From contig NW_004450323.1 in NCBI RefSeq assembly GCF_000321225.1, forward strand, positions 938,229 through 1,002,228: DNA of 64,000 nucleotides, given 5' to 3'. This document shows, piece by piece, positions 62,001 to 64,000 of this stretch (position 1 is its first letter; the number at the start of each line of letters is the position of its first letter). The notes beneath the pieces are model-generated. The model ran no database searches and was not told the origin of the DNA. It was given only the letters and a program-made list of their open reading frames with translations. The DNA comes from Odobenus rosmarus divergens (taxonomy: Eukaryota > Chordata > Mammalia > Carnivora > Odobenidae). The translations under genes and the position numbers were made by a program.

Positions 62001-62411
62001 GCCATTTTGACAGTTTTGAAGACACTTTTATTCAGCAGTTGAGTCTTTTCAAACTTCTTGCAACTTCAAAGGGGTATTGATATCATATAAACTACCTTTT
62101 TTTCTAATTTCCTTGGGCTGTATTCTCATGGGAAATGGTTGAGAATATAATTAATATGTCTATATAATAACATAATATCAATACAATTAATTTTCTAGCT
62201 TTTGTGTGACAGTAATTTTCTAAGCTTTCTGTTCTCTAAATTCTAGGTCCAGGAGCTCCACGAAGAGGAGGCACAGTGGGTGAACTATGATGAGGATGAA
62301 TTGTGTGTGAAGATGCAGCTAGCTGACGGGATCTTTGAGACCTTGATCAGAGATACTATTGATGTTCTGAATCAGATCAGTGAGAAACAGGGGAGAATGC
62401 TACTTGTGTGA
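275..62411 (+). CDS. CEP350: CEP350 (centrosomal protein 350), 3' part, 14 exons
   Basis: CDS = join(275..362, 8150..8296, 11518..11675, 20320..20519, 26436..26647, 29743..29887, 34648..34808, 37570..37706, 40380..40462, 41644..43643, 44492..44899, 44996..45142, 48806..48928, 62247..62411). Every junction is GT-AG and the phases chain without a stop, giving 1,390 residues plus TGA; upstream exons lie outside the window. The protein matches the C-terminal ~45% of CEP350 as I know it, including the CAP-Gly domain (residues ~770-832 here) and the final motif [12 protein letters not shown]350 is a centrosome/centriole scaffold that anchors microtubules, acts with FGFR1OP (CEP43) and is needed for centriole stability and ciliogenesis (family knowledge). 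No frameshift or premature stop is seen, so the gene looks functional. The 1:1 match to the remembered human exon order makes the identification secure; species-specific alternative exons cannot be judged. Confidence 0.97.
634..821 (+). repeat. CAN-SINE
   Basis: Carnivore tRNA-Lys SINE, sense. Perfect TSD aaatgcatattta (621..633, 822..834). Confidence 0.95.
985..1250 (+). repeat. MIR SINE
   Basis: Ancient mammalian MIR: ccttggacaagttacctgac core, then cttctctgtgcttcagtttc and a gctcaatgaatgttgg end. Confidence 0.8.
1250..1430 (+). repeat. MIR SINE, second copy directly adjacent
   Basis: Repeats the MIR order (ttgtcacttccagctctgta, aatttcttcatctgtag, ttgtgaggattaaaatgag) straight after the first. 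Confidence 0.75.
1585..1792 (+). repeat. CAN-SINE
   Basis: gcgcctgggtggctcag head, A/T tail; TSD aaattgggaattt / aaatttggaattt. Confidence 0.93.
1979..2214 (-). repeat. CAN-SINE with expanded (TTTC)n tail
   Basis: Antisense SINE; its tail is a (TTTC)n microsatellite at about 1977..2030. Confidence 0.9.
2916..3113 (-). repeat. CAN-SINE
   Basis: Antisense; TSD ttcttttttatagat / tcttttttatagatt. Confidence 0.92.
3313..3525 (-). repeat. Carnivore L1 3' end
   Basis: T-rich start, ggtttcaggagtacagtgat, ataacacccagggctcaa, cctcagtttgttatctatta: antisense L1 3' UTR. Confidence 0.75.
4217..4353. mobile_element. Small hAT-type remnant
   Basis: gtgctgtccaatacagtagc at one end and its decayed inverse (accatattgaatagttatag) at the other. 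Confidence 0.5.
4444..4646 (-). repeat. CAN-SINE
   Basis: Antisense, rather decayed; ends aagccacccaggcacccc. Confidence 0.9.
5052..5244 (+). repeat. CAN-SINE
   Basis: Perfect TSD aagaatccccttga (5038..5051, 5245..5258). Confidence 0.95.
5335..6629 (+). mobile_element. hAT (Charlie/ZBED-like) DNA transposon, copy 1
   Basis: Begins cagtttttcaaaatgtg and ends cacacttcaagaactg: imperfect terminal inverted repeats of the CAGTGGTTCTC hAT type. The right flank ctctagag (6630..6637) fits the NTCTAGAN target preference of these elements. Inside are decayed transposase-like segments shared with 24033..26250 (for example aaatgtgtcaacacttggaa near 6309). A SINE interrupts it at 5611..5827. The 3' transposase region is deleted. 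Inactive. Confidence 0.75.
5611..5827 (-). repeat. CAN-SINE inside hAT copy 1
   Basis: TSD ttcactgaaaaatgt / ttcactgaagaatgt, made from hAT sequence. Confidence 0.95.
6948..7147 (+). repeat. CAN-SINE
   Basis: Sense; 'gactgccttcggctcagg' sub-variant; TSD agaattttaaaaga / agaatttttaaaga. Confidence 0.95.
8150..8296 (+). CDS. CEP350: CEP350 visible exon 2 (coiled coil)
   Basis: 147 bp, 49 codons, phase 0 at both ends. Acceptor aaaccttag at 8141..8149, donor gtaaat. It encodes residues 30-78 of the visible part, [18 protein letters not shown] onward: an uninterrupted Glu/Lys/Gln/Leu helix with heptad-like Ile/Leu spacing and no Pro, typical of a coiled coil. Skipping this exon would keep the frame. 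Confidence 0.95.
8790..10470 (-). repeat. Old L1 LINE, antisense, interrupted
   Basis: cttttgacatgtccccaaca, ttccctgccccagacttgga and gagttcatactgatcc are old L1M signatures; split at 9808..9958 by a carnivore L1 end. The ORFs at 9333-9754 and 10032-10468 lie inside it and are not genes. Confidence 0.6.
9808..9958 (-). repeat. Carnivore L1 3' end with TSD
   Basis: atcattagtttttgatgtag, ataacacccagtgcttatca; flanked by ctagttttctcttttt (9793.. and 9959..). Confidence 0.8.
10605..10790 (-). repeat. CAN-SINE
   Basis: TSD ctaaatgttt on both sides; lies inside a local duplication. Confidence 0.93.
11104..11286 (+). repeat. CAN-SINE
   Basis: Perfect TSD aaattatactttg (11091..11103, 11287..11299). 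Confidence 0.95.
11518..11675 (+). CDS. CEP350: CEP350 visible exon 3 (Ser/Asp-rich linker)
   Basis: 158 bp. Acceptor tttttag at 11511..11517 after a T-rich tract; donor gtaatt from 11676. Starts in phase 0 and ends with two bases of a Lys codon completed by the next exon. It encodes a [14 protein letters not shown] acidic/Ser segment and a run of S-P sites (SPSPIS), probable phosphorylation targets (inference), then the [12 protein letters not shown] helix leading into the next coiled coil. Confidence 0.95.
15150..15278 (-). repeat. CAN-SINE, short
   Basis: Antisense, without most of the TC-rich body; ends gagccacccagacacccc. Confidence 0.88.
15541..15703 (-). repeat. Carnivore L1 3' end
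   Basis: gttaatcaccatacattaca, gtgttccatgattcattgtt, cccatcaccaggctaaccca. Confidence 0.8.
15704..15861 (-). repeat. CAN-SINE, 5'-truncated
   Basis: Antisense, next to an L1 end; stops at ctcatgtccctgag, so the tRNA head is missing. Confidence 0.88.
16205..16345. repeat. Probable MIR-related ancient SINE
   Basis: aagtcatctagtgtagtcct, gaagaaattgaggccatgga, cccaggtcacacacagaact order typical of old mammalian SINE/LINE ends; family uncertain. Confidence 0.4.
16393..16462 (-). repeat. 70-bp carnivore L1 3' end with TSD
   Basis: aacatataatgtattatttg then tttcaggggtacagatctg, severely 5'-truncated; TSD caacctcata at 16383..16392 and 16463..16472. Confidence 0.8.
16650..16843 (+). repeat. CAN-SINE
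   Basis: TSD aaaagagaac (16640..16649, 16844..16853). Confidence 0.94.
17703..17735. repeat. (TG)n/(TA)n microsatellite
   Basis: Alternating tgtgtatgtatgtgtgtgtg then tatatata. Confidence 0.9.
18589..18788 (+). repeat. CAN-SINE
   Basis: 'cccactccccctgcttgtg' sub-variant; perfect TSD aaagcttatggga (18576..18588, 18789..18801). Confidence 0.95.
20320..20519 (+). CDS. CEP350: CEP350 visible exon 4 (coiled coil)
   Basis: 200 bp. Acceptor gaccatag at 20312..20319, donor gtaata from 20520. One base completes the split Lys codon, 66 codons follow, and one base carries into the next exon. It encodes [20 protein letters not shown] and a further ~40 highly charged helical residues, then a KPKTPKKE linker. 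Reading through the donor would add only GNKY before a stop. Confidence 0.96.
20560..22450 (+). repeat. Old L1 LINE ORF2 fossil, sense
   Basis: tgacatctcgatggatttag followed by aaaaggtacttgataaaatc is the decayed L1 ORF2 reverse-transcriptase core (SxDxEKAFDKIQ). It continues through the ORF2 C-terminal zone (ggatatttgcaacacatatg; aatgggcaaaagagcag). A SINE interrupts it at 22080..22273. Confidence 0.75.
22080..22273 (+). repeat. CAN-SINE inside L1 fossil
   Basis: Perfect 16-bp TSD gaatatgcaagcaact (22064..22079, 22274..22289). Confidence 0.95.
22783..23091 (-). repeat. Carnivore L1 3' end
   Basis: gttaatcaccatacataaca to taacatataatgtattattt; with the adjacent SINE it is framed by ccttccattgtttta (22768..22782, 23279..23293). 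Confidence 0.8.
23092..23278 (-). repeat. CAN-SINE at truncated end of an L1
   Basis: Antisense; abuts the 5' break of the L1 at 22783..23091. Confidence 0.92.
23294..23520 (-). repeat. CAN-SINE
   Basis: Antisense; 13-bp direct repeat tcatgagatcctt (22759..22771, 23523..23535) frames the whole block. Confidence 0.92.
23752..23955 (+). repeat. CAN-SINE
   Basis: Sense, older 'ttgattttggctcagg' variant; TSD aataatcaag / aacaatcgg, imperfect. Confidence 0.92.
24961..25108 (-). repeat. CAN-SINE inside CHCHD2 pseudogene, gapped
   Basis: Perfect TSD gaagcagaggttt (24948..24960, 25109..25121); body lost in the N run. Confidence 0.95.
24971..25030. other. 60-N assembly gap inside a SINE
   Basis: Sixty N between a T run and the tRNA-related end of a minus-orientation CAN-SINE. 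The SINE body is missing, so the gap probably hides about 80-130 bp; the real length is unknown. Confidence 0.98.
26436..26647 (+). CDS. CEP350: CEP350 visible exon 5 (Ser/Pro/Glu-rich linker)
   Basis: 212 bp. Acceptor ctgtatag at 26428..26435 after a long T tract; donor gtaagt (consensus) from 26648. Two bases complete a Glu codon, then 70 codons; ends in phase 0. The product is low-complexity and disordered-looking, with [13 protein letters not shown] and EQPGSPDHS motifs and an SSTSPSKH end. Several S-P pairs suggest regulated phosphorylation (inference). Confidence 0.95.
26940..27144 (-). repeat. CAN-SINE
   Basis: Near-perfect TSD aggaacttctaaaatcttt (26921.., 27145..); ~290 bp downstream of exon 5. 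Confidence 0.95.
27181..27495 (+). repeat. CAN-SINE, split by another SINE
   Basis: Old sense SINE (ggggcacctggcttgctcag) interrupted at 27222..27407. Confidence 0.9.
27222..27407 (-). repeat. CAN-SINE nested in a SINE
   Basis: TSD agaacacgtgactctt / agaacacgtaactctt, made from the host SINE. Confidence 0.95.
28455..28650 (-). repeat. MIR SINE
   Basis: Antisense MIR: tattgagtgcttac, cctcacaacaattctgtag, gaaacttgcccaaattcaca. Confidence 0.75.
28778..29450 (-). repeat. L1 LINE 3' part, antisense
   Basis: ttttattgagatataattga, ttaaggtgtacagcataatg, then ORF2-end words (gcaaatggcaggatttcctt, aactaccatatgatccagca). Confidence 0.75.
29743..29887 (+). CDS. CEP350: CEP350 visible exon 6
   Basis: 145 bp. 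Acceptor tgaacag at 29736..29742, donor gtaaga from 29888. Starts in phase 0 with [17 protein letters not shown], includes a His/Tyr/Trp patch ([19 protein letters not shown]), and leaves one base of a Glu codon. The reading frame is open on both flanks (29620 to 30093), so the boundaries rest on the splice sites and on continuity with exons 5 and 7, not on stops. Confidence 0.94.
30255..30380 (+). repeat. L2 3' end
   Basis: tagactcctggaagggagtg to ttaaatgtttcttgaatgaa, the L2 terminal signature. Confidence 0.75.
30813..31016 (-). repeat. Carnivore L1 3' end with TSD
   Basis: aacatataatttgtattatt, ttacacaattcacagcgctc; TSD cacccatattta at 30801..30812 and 31017..31028. Confidence 0.85.
31020..31270 (-). 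repeat. Old L1 ORF2 end, antisense
   Basis: cagtaagaataaattcttagaaatgg-type words shared with 53230..53420. Confidence 0.55.
32610..32760 (-). repeat. MIR SINE fragment
   Basis: Antisense MIR words tatttattgagctttta and ccttatttaatcttcccatc; decayed. Confidence 0.55.
33245..33350 (-). mobile_element. 106-bp retro-insert resembling an LTR transcript end
   Basis: Flanked by a perfect 10-bp duplication, taagcagcat (33235..33244 and 33351..33360). On the minus strand it has a C/T-rich lead, then ctcaataaaccttgctttgc, and ends in an (AATC)n run. An AATAAA close before a short CTTGCTTTGCTGCC-type end is typical of the R region of some endogenous retroviral LTRs. Best reading: a truncated copy of an LTR-terminated transcript moved by L1. 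No viral coding sequence is present. Confidence 0.5.
33652..33856 (+). repeat. CAN-SINE, first of tandem pair
   Basis: Left TSD aaaatgacaaaatttcag; shares its right TSD with the next SINE. Confidence 0.93.
33873..33996 (+). repeat. CAN-SINE, second of tandem pair
   Basis: Short older variant without TC body; followed by acaaaatttcag. Confidence 0.88.
34399..34598 (-). repeat. CAN-SINE just upstream of exon 7
   Basis: Antisense; ends 49 bp before the exon, close to its branch-point zone. Confidence 0.93.
34648..34808 (+). CDS. CEP350: CEP350 visible exon 7 (coiled coil)
   Basis: 161 bp. Acceptor ctctttcag at 34639..34647, donor gttaga from 34809 (weaker than consensus). Two bases complete Glu, then 53 codons, ending in phase 0. 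It encodes [20 protein letters not shown] and continues as a basic, Pro-free helix to KQLE: the third coiled-coil block of the visible part (residues ~322-370). A minus-orientation SINE ends only 49 bp upstream of the exon. Confidence 0.95.
35838..36090 (-). repeat. MIR SINE
   Basis: Antisense MIR: tatgccaggaactcagc, cttatagatggggaaactga, gacacacaggtcataaatgg. Confidence 0.75.
36337..36471. mobile_element. MER20-like hAT remnant
   Basis: cagtcttcagcctgacca, acattagaattaactgagga, ggtggggcccaggatttaaa. Confidence 0.55.
36868..36970 (-). repeat. L2 3' end
   Basis: Antisense L2: ttcattcattcagtcttaat, atttattgacag, ggccagacactgag. Confidence 0.65.
37570..37706 (+). CDS. CEP350: CEP350 visible exon 8
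   Basis: 137 bp. Acceptor taaacttag at 37561..37569, donor gtagaa from 37707. Starts in phase 0 ([20 protein letters not shown]) and leaves AG of an Arg codon. The helix of exon 7 runs on briefly, then gives way to a Thr/Ser/Pro/Lys linker ([11 protein letters not shown]). Confidence 0.95.
38660..38882 (+). repeat. MIR SINE with (ATT)n end
   Basis: gtttgaatcctggtttc, ttaatctctctgtgcttcag, and an (ATT)n run at 38861..38880. Confidence 0.75.
39085..40080 (-). repeat. Decayed antisense L2 LINE
   Basis: cttgtgttcagagagatctttctgac and later aatgactcccaggtttctc follow the order of antisense L2 ORF2/3' sequence; interrupted by a SINE at 39278. Confidence 0.45.
39278..39384 (+). repeat. CAN-SINE, short
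   Basis: gggcacctcgctggctcagt head; gaaatatttaagaagtag repeats at 39260.. and 39412... Confidence 0.85.
40380..40462 (+). CDS. CEP350: CEP350 visible exon 9
   Basis: 83 bp, the smallest coding exon seen. Acceptor ctgtttcag at 40371..40379, donor gtatgt from 40463. One base completes Arg, then 27 codons ([20 protein letters not shown] and on to SIAEHV), and one base of the next Asp codon is left. The tail matches exon 10, which begins with the rest of Asp. Confidence 0.94.
40463..41643 (+). other. CEP350 intron (1.2 kb)
   Basis: Between exons 9 and 10. One internally deleted SINE (40994..41123); the rest is AT-rich unique sequence. Confidence 0.85.
40994..41123 (+). repeat. CAN-SINE, internally deleted
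   Basis: gtgcctgggatcgaggccc joins the head to the distal tRNA part, losing the A-box to B-box interval; TSD ttaaaatgctatattt / ttaaaatgctgtattt. Confidence 0.9.
41644..43643 (+). CDS. CEP350: CEP350 visible exon 10: giant exon with CAP-Gly domain
   Basis: 2,000 bp: two bases complete Asp, then 666 codons, ending in phase 0 (CCT, donor gtaagt). Acceptor ctttaag at 41637..41643. The first ~325 codons are Ser/Glu/Lys-rich and probably disordered, with repeated DFEVSS motifs. The CAP-Gly domain spans about 42621..42810: entry [13 protein letters not shown], the [18 protein letters not shown] core, GNNNGTYDG at 42741..42767 in place of the usual GKNDG loop, and KHGIF at 42792..42806. CAP-Gly domains bind microtubule plus-end/EB1-type C-terminal tails; the altered loop suggests atypical specificity. 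Then come an acidic [16 protein letters not shown] strip, an acidic linker, and a coiled coil ([16 protein letters not shown] onward, 43288..43500). Reading through the donor adds 11 residues to a stop at 43674..43676. Confidence 0.97.
43644..44491 (+). other. CEP350 intron (0.85 kb)
   Basis: Between exons 10 and 11. No transposon recognised; an A-rich run at about 44416..44430 is the only low-complexity feature. Confidence 0.85.
44492..44899 (+). CDS. CEP350: CEP350 visible exon 11
   Basis: 408 bp, 136 codons, phase 0 at both ends. Acceptor atttctgtag at 44482..44491, donor gtatgt from 44900. It encodes [20 protein letters not shown], an acidic aromatic patch ([13 protein letters not shown]), a linker, and a helical stretch with [20 protein letters not shown] that opens the conserved C-terminal region, ending SKRVYKQ. 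Both flanks are phase 0, so skipping it would be in frame. Confidence 0.97.
44900..44995 (+). other. 96-bp CEP350 intron
   Basis: GT at 44900..44901 and AG at 44994..44995, with a T-rich tract before the acceptor. If retained, the frame meets TAA after six extra residues. All other introns here are 0.85 to 13.3 kb. Confidence 0.93.
44996..45142 (+). CDS. CEP350: CEP350 visible exon 12
   Basis: 147 bp, 49 codons, phase 0 at both ends. Acceptor ctatcaag at 44988..44995, donor gtaaac from 45143. It encodes [20 protein letters not shown] and on to a [16 protein letters not shown] segment. It follows exon 11 after only 96 bp, by far the shortest intron in the window. The compact Phe/Ile/Leu pattern suggests a folded helical domain shared by exons 11-14. 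Confidence 0.97.
45190..45298 (+). repeat. L2 3' end
   Basis: ccccaaggcctgtcacatag followed by tattcaataaatgtttgttg. Confidence 0.75.
45761..45927. mobile_element. MER5/MER20-like hAT remnant
   Basis: cctctcaaactgtaatgtat, gaatcatctggggattttgtt, cctgagagtctgcattttt. Confidence 0.6.
46409..46665 (-). repeat. L1 LINE 3' end, antisense
   Basis: aaaatatagttaacatataa, ttagtttcaggtgtacgaca, cttagcaactttcaaatata; similar to 28778..29010. Confidence 0.7.
46690..46910 (-). mobile_element. Short non-autonomous hAT-type element
   Basis: cgcaaactgtggcccacagg to gtttgcagacccctg: known mammalian short hAT element with inverted ends (CAGGGGTC...); near full length. Confidence 0.65.
47095..47115. repeat. 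(GA)n microsatellite
   Basis: gagagagagagagagag run. Confidence 0.9.
47211..47912 (-). repeat. Carnivore L1, 0.7 kb, composite 3' end with TSD
   Basis: Contains both 3' UTR modules (gttaatcaccatacaccatt and, after an internal T run at 47465, aacatataatgtattatttt) and the end of ORF2 reversed (attccattgtatatac, attgctgctataaacattgg). TSD cattgtttttt at both ends. The most complete young L1 here. Confidence 0.85.
48119..48292 (+). repeat. CAN-SINE, young
   Basis: Perfect 15-bp TSD aagggtaatagttta (48104..48118, 48293..48307). Confidence 0.95.
48806..48928 (+). CDS. CEP350: CEP350 visible exon 13
   Basis: 123 bp, 41 codons, phase 0 at both ends. Acceptor tattttcacag at 48795..48805, donor gtcagt from 48929. 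It encodes [20 protein letters not shown], then a basic [14 protein letters not shown] helix. Part of the conserved C-terminal region. A 13.3-kb intron separates it from the last exon. Confidence 0.96.
49012..49200 (+). repeat. CAN-SINE, first of tandem pair
   Basis: Older copy 84 bp after exon 13; TSD aagaaagggaa / aagaaaagggaa. Confidence 0.92.
49214..49399 (+). repeat. CAN-SINE, second of tandem pair
   Basis: Younger copy inserted in the tail region of the first; TSD aagaaaagggaatata / agaaaagaatata. Confidence 0.93.
49911..50042 (+). repeat. CAN-SINE, short old variant
   Basis: cccgtgggttaagcatctga, then ctccatgctggacatggagc and an A tail. Confidence 0.88.
50551..50765 (-). repeat. CAN-SINE fused to a sense SINE tail
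   Basis: Antisense SINE to about 50730, followed at once by a sense-type tail (caaataaataaaatcttaaa). Confidence 0.9.
50830..51345 (-). repeat. Antisense L2 LINE
   Basis: gtcagggcaggcttccctga, gtgacatttgagctgagatc, then ttttggatcttattgtaaaag: L2 3' portion reversed. Confidence 0.6.
51365..51537 (+). repeat. CAN-SINE, host of a nested SINE
   Basis: Sense SINE; its tail is resumed at 51730..51748 after the nested copy. Confidence 0.92.
51538..51729 (-). repeat. CAN-SINE nested in a SINE tail
   Basis: Flanked by aaataaataaatct-type sequence from the host tail; forms a hairpin-prone inverted pair. Confidence 0.93.
52392..52418. repeat. (TA)n microsatellite
   Basis: Alternating T/A run ending tatgtataatg. 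Confidence 0.9.
52683..52897 (-). repeat. CAN-SINE
   Basis: Perfect TSD tcaaaacaacaat (52670..52682, 52898..52910). Confidence 0.95.
53020..53630 (-). repeat. L1 LINE ORF2 end, antisense
   Basis: gttgtaataaacatcttgca, cttaggataaactcctagaa, gtcaaattgttctccaaaaa: L1 ORF2 C-terminal zone reversed. Confidence 0.65.
53642..53670 (-). pseudogene. U6 snRNA 5' fragment, retro-inserted
   Basis: On the minus strand the 29-bp insert reads as the first 28 nt of U6 snRNA with one mismatch (G to A at position 7), including ttcggcagcacatatacta, plus one G. It is flanked by a perfect 11-bp direct repeat, tcttttgcatg (53631..53641 and 53671..53681), the mark of target-primed insertion. No poly(A) tail and no rest of U6. 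Not a working snRNA. Confidence 0.85.
53780..54480 (-). repeat. Old L1 LINE, antisense
   Basis: tctggaaaactctcagctat and tttaggggaatctgtc resemble antisense old L1; the several short ORFs here are L1 debris. Confidence 0.45.
54496..54692 (-). repeat. CAN-SINE, young
   Basis: Perfect 15-bp TSD tcaaattttatttct (54481..54495, 54693..54707). Confidence 0.95.
54977..55177 (+). repeat. CAN-SINE
   Basis: Sense; (AAAT)n tail at about 55158..55180, directly before a MIR. Confidence 0.93.
55185..55425 (+). repeat. MIR SINE
   Basis: ggcttagcagttaagagcag, tgacttggggtaagttactt, tctcagtctccccatttgta; well preserved and full length. Confidence 0.8.
56080..57430 (-). repeat. Long antisense L2 LINE with ORF2 fossil
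   Basis: Begins with the reversed L2 3' end (cattctagtgagggagacag) and runs 1.3 kb into ORF2. On the minus strand a frame at 56751..57137 reads [20 protein letters not shown], the C-terminal part of an L2/CR1-clade reverse transcriptase; a second frame holds AATILQYP-like remains. Longest L2 copy in the window; broken by stops and frameshifts. Confidence 0.7.
56436..56481. repeat. (TG)n(CG)n purine-pyrimidine tract
   Basis: tgtgtgtgtgtgtg, gcgcgcgtgcacacatg, cgcgcgcgc: almost perfect purine-pyrimidine alternation with CG-rich core, rare in this AT-rich region. Confidence 0.9.
57746..57879 (+). repeat. CAN-SINE, short variant
   Basis: TSD acgtataattta / atgtataattta. Confidence 0.92.
60823..60913. 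repeat. 91-bp direct duplication, copy A
   Basis: Matches 61764..61854 at 89 of 91 positions (C/T and T/G differences). Neither copy is a known transposon. The match reaches upstream to aaataaacttaagcaa (60791..60806), which recurs at 61559..61574 just before a SINE. Confidence 0.9.
60985..61345 (+). repeat. L1 LINE 3' end with poly(A), sense
   Basis: tatggtgacagatggtaact, cgttgtacacctgaaagtaa, then A(11) at 61335..61345; split by a SINE at 61005..61199. Confidence 0.75.
61005..61199 (+). repeat. CAN-SINE inside an L1 3' end
   Basis: TSD aataatggtgtatggtg / aataacagtgtatggtg. Confidence 0.94.
61368..61541 (-). repeat. CAN-SINE
   Basis: Antisense; TSD gcataactgattttt / gcataactgagtttt. Confidence 0.92.
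61575..61755 (+). repeat. CAN-SINE within duplication copy B
   Basis: Splits the duplicated segment: aaataaacttaagcaa before, the 91-bp block after. Confidence 0.92.
61764..61854. repeat. 91-bp direct duplication, copy B
   Basis: Second copy, 941 bp downstream of copy A and in the same orientation. A SINE (61575..61755) separates it from the shared upstream word, so the duplication came before that SINE. Confidence 0.9.
62247..62411 (+). CDS. CEP350: CEP350 last coding exon (C-terminus and stop)
   Basis: 165 coding bases: 54 codons and TGA at 62409..62411. Acceptor aaattctag at 62238..62246. It encodes [20 protein letters not shown], a helix ending [19 protein letters not shown], and the stop. 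The acidic WVNYDEDE segment followed by a hydrophobic helix resembles the end of DUF4378-type C-termini (weak inference). The short hydrophobic tail is the natural C-terminus. The exon continues into 3' UTR. Confidence 0.97.
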   Translation, partial: VQELHEEEAQWVNYDEDELCVKMQLADGIFETLIRDTIDVLNQISEKQGRMLLV

Positions 62412-64000
62412 CATCTTGCAAATAAACCGAACACTGAGTGCTAACATGAGTCCTGGGCCTTTCTGCCTCCTGATACACACCCCATCTCCATCATAGCAAG
62501 AGCGCTTCTGGACTTGCTACCTTTCCTTAAAGACTACTGGTTTGGAGTTCATGGGACAATGCGGTATATCTGGTATGGCAGCCCTTGCCTTTAGAGACTG
62601 CCCACTGGATTAGCTGGTGACTTTCGGTGGGCAGGGTTGCACTCCTGATGTTGACACACAGTATAATCCTACACCTCTGGTTAACACCCCTACTGGGTCT
62701 CAGATACGGGCTGAAAACACCAGACTTACCTCTTAGCTTAGACGAGGCTATCACTTCATTGAGTCTGAAGTCAGGCAGGAGAGGTATATAGAATTCTGCG
62801 TCCTACCACTTTTGAAAAGTAATCCTGGTCTACACCATGAAAGTCATAAGTGGACATTATAGTCTCTAAACAGTATTAAACCCCTAACCACTTCTAAATA
62901 GGCAAGTCTAATCACGTGTGCCTATTTCACATTCTGGAATTCATTTCATTTCTTTTTGAAGACCATTTTCTTCCATTATTGCAGTTGAGCAGCACCAAGT
63001 GGACTGTCGAGTTAACAGAAATCAATGGTAGCCTTGCTTTCTGAGCACCATCTAAAGAATTTTAAACCTTTGCATTATTTTTAGTTTTCTCTGTGTGGGC
63101 ATGAAAACAAAGAATGCCCCCACTGAAGACTGGGCTCAAAGGACTGATGCAGGGCTGGTTCTTCTACCCCTTCTTCTCTCCCTGCACTTTTCTTACTCCT
63201 TCTGAACCTCTGCCAGCTGCTCCTAGAATCACAGATCCTCAGGACCATCTCAGGCATCCAGGCATGGCAAAAGTGGAAATAATTCATTTTGGCCTTCAAA
63301 CTCTCAACTCCCATCTCTCCCCAAGAAGTCAGAGACGCTGTTACTTGAATGATTTAGGAAATGAGTGTGTGCACCAAAGACAAAAAGATACTGTCTATTG
63401 TTCGTGTGCTTGTTTTGCGCTATGGAACGTTTTTTAATTTATTCCGAGATAAATTATTAAGTTGAAAATGTGTGTCCCTATTCAGAAGTGAAAGATTCTT
63501 CTTGTAAAAGTTAAACCTCTGTCTTGAAGCTTCTGTGGTTCATAGTCTTTGCACAGGAAATCTCCGGTTTTAACAAACCCATACACATATTGAAGAAGGC
63601 AGTTTAATTCAGTGAAAAGAAGATGAGCTTTTCCAGGATCACCTGCAGTAGCAGGAATGGAATCAGAGGATTTCAAGACACTGTATAATTCAGTTCTGCC
63701 TCTCTTGCAGCATTGCTTCTCACAACTATTACCTGTACCTGAAAAAATATATATAGACTCCAGCTGCTACATTAGAGCATACGTGATGCTCTCTGGGACC
63801 TCAGTACCCTGCCTTCCTGACTGGTTTCTCTTTATCAGTCCTGTTCTTCTTCAAGTAATCTAGAAGAATGTGGACAATCTTAGGCGTGAATGTAAATGCC
63901 TTAATACTGAAGGTCCTGATTAGAAGCATGATTTAAGACATCCACTGGATTCATATTTACAAATATCCTGGAATGTTATAGCTTCAAAATACGTTAGAAA
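62412..64000 (+). other. CEP350: CEP350 3' UTR (open at window end)
   Basis: Sequence after the TGA is repeat-poor, has balanced base composition and no CAN-SINE or L1, unlike the intron before it; this fits a long 3' UTR (the human UTR is several kb as I recall). ORFs here are short and on both strands, so not coding. An AU-rich stretch with ATTTA-like words lies at about 63430..63465. No strong distal poly(A) signal followed by a GT-rich element is evident, so the main 3' end probably lies beyond 64000. Confidence 0.7.
62421..62426 (+). terminator. AATAAA hexamer 10 nt after the CEP350 stop
   Basis: A canonical AATAAA begins ten bases after the TGA (cttgcaaataaaccg). A T/G-containing stretch (gagtgctaacatgagtcctg) lies 20-40 bases downstream, where a GU-rich element would sit. 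It could allow a minimal ~30-nt 3' UTR isoform; use is unproven. Confidence 0.4.

Larger units (their letters stand above)
48929..62246 (+). other. CEP350 last intron (13.3 kb)
   Basis: Between exons 13 and 14. Contains about 14 SINEs, L1 and L2 pieces, the U6 fragment, microsatellites and a 91-bp direct duplication, all listed separately. 55430..56080, 57900..59030, 59170..60290 and 61860..62230 have no recognised repeat. 60290..60720 is more GC-rich than its surroundings and unassigned. Confidence 0.85.

Noticed and set aside
1..64000. CRISPR array, operon, phage or defence system
   Set aside because: The window is mammalian intron/exon DNA; the short direct repeats seen are target-site duplications and microsatellites.

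Overview
This is mammalian nuclear DNA: AT-rich, with small exons in large introns, GT-AG splice sites and a heavy load of retroposons. About 41 copies of the tRNA-Lys-derived carnivore SINE (CAN-SINE/SINEC: 'gcctgggtggctcag' head, TC-rich body, AATAAA-rich tail), together with carnivore-type L1 3' ends, place it in Carnivora. The SINE sub-variants look arctoid (bear, seal or mustelid group) rather than cat-like; that last step is inference from remembered SINE variants.

The window holds one protein-coding gene, on the + strand: the 3' part of CEP350 (CAP350), a large centrosome/centriole protein with a CAP-Gly domain. Fourteen coding exons can be placed (275..362 to 62247..62411). They join in one uninterrupted frame with consistent phases and encode 1,390 residues up to a TGA stop at 62409..62411. 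The human protein, as I remember it, is 3,117 residues, so the window carries roughly its last 45%. In order the exons encode charged coiled-coil segments, Ser-rich linkers, a 2,000-bp exon with the CAP-Gly domain, and a conserved C-terminal region. The 3' UTR starts at 62412 and seems to run off the window.

The rest is intron. Intron 363..8149 holds MIRs, old L1, SINEs and a hAT DNA transposon. Intron 8297..11517 is mostly an old L1. Intron 11676..20319 has a largely repeat-free stretch of about 3 kb at 11.7-14.4 kb. Intron 20520..26435 has an L1 ORF2 fossil and a second hAT copy with a CHCHD2 retropseudogene inside it; a SINE carrying a 60-N assembly gap lies inside the pseudogene. Intron 45143..48805 has a carnivore L1, and the 13.3-kb last intron has many SINEs, a long L2 copy, a tiny U6 snRNA retro-fragment and a 91-bp direct duplication.

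I see no second functional gene, CRISPR array, operon or undescribed molecular system. The unusual items are records of insertion and duplication: the layered hAT/CHCHD2/SINE nest, the 29-bp U6 insertion with perfect target-site duplications, a 106-bp LTR-like retro-insert, a 96-bp intron inside a gene of kilobase introns, and an AATAAA ten bases after the stop codon.
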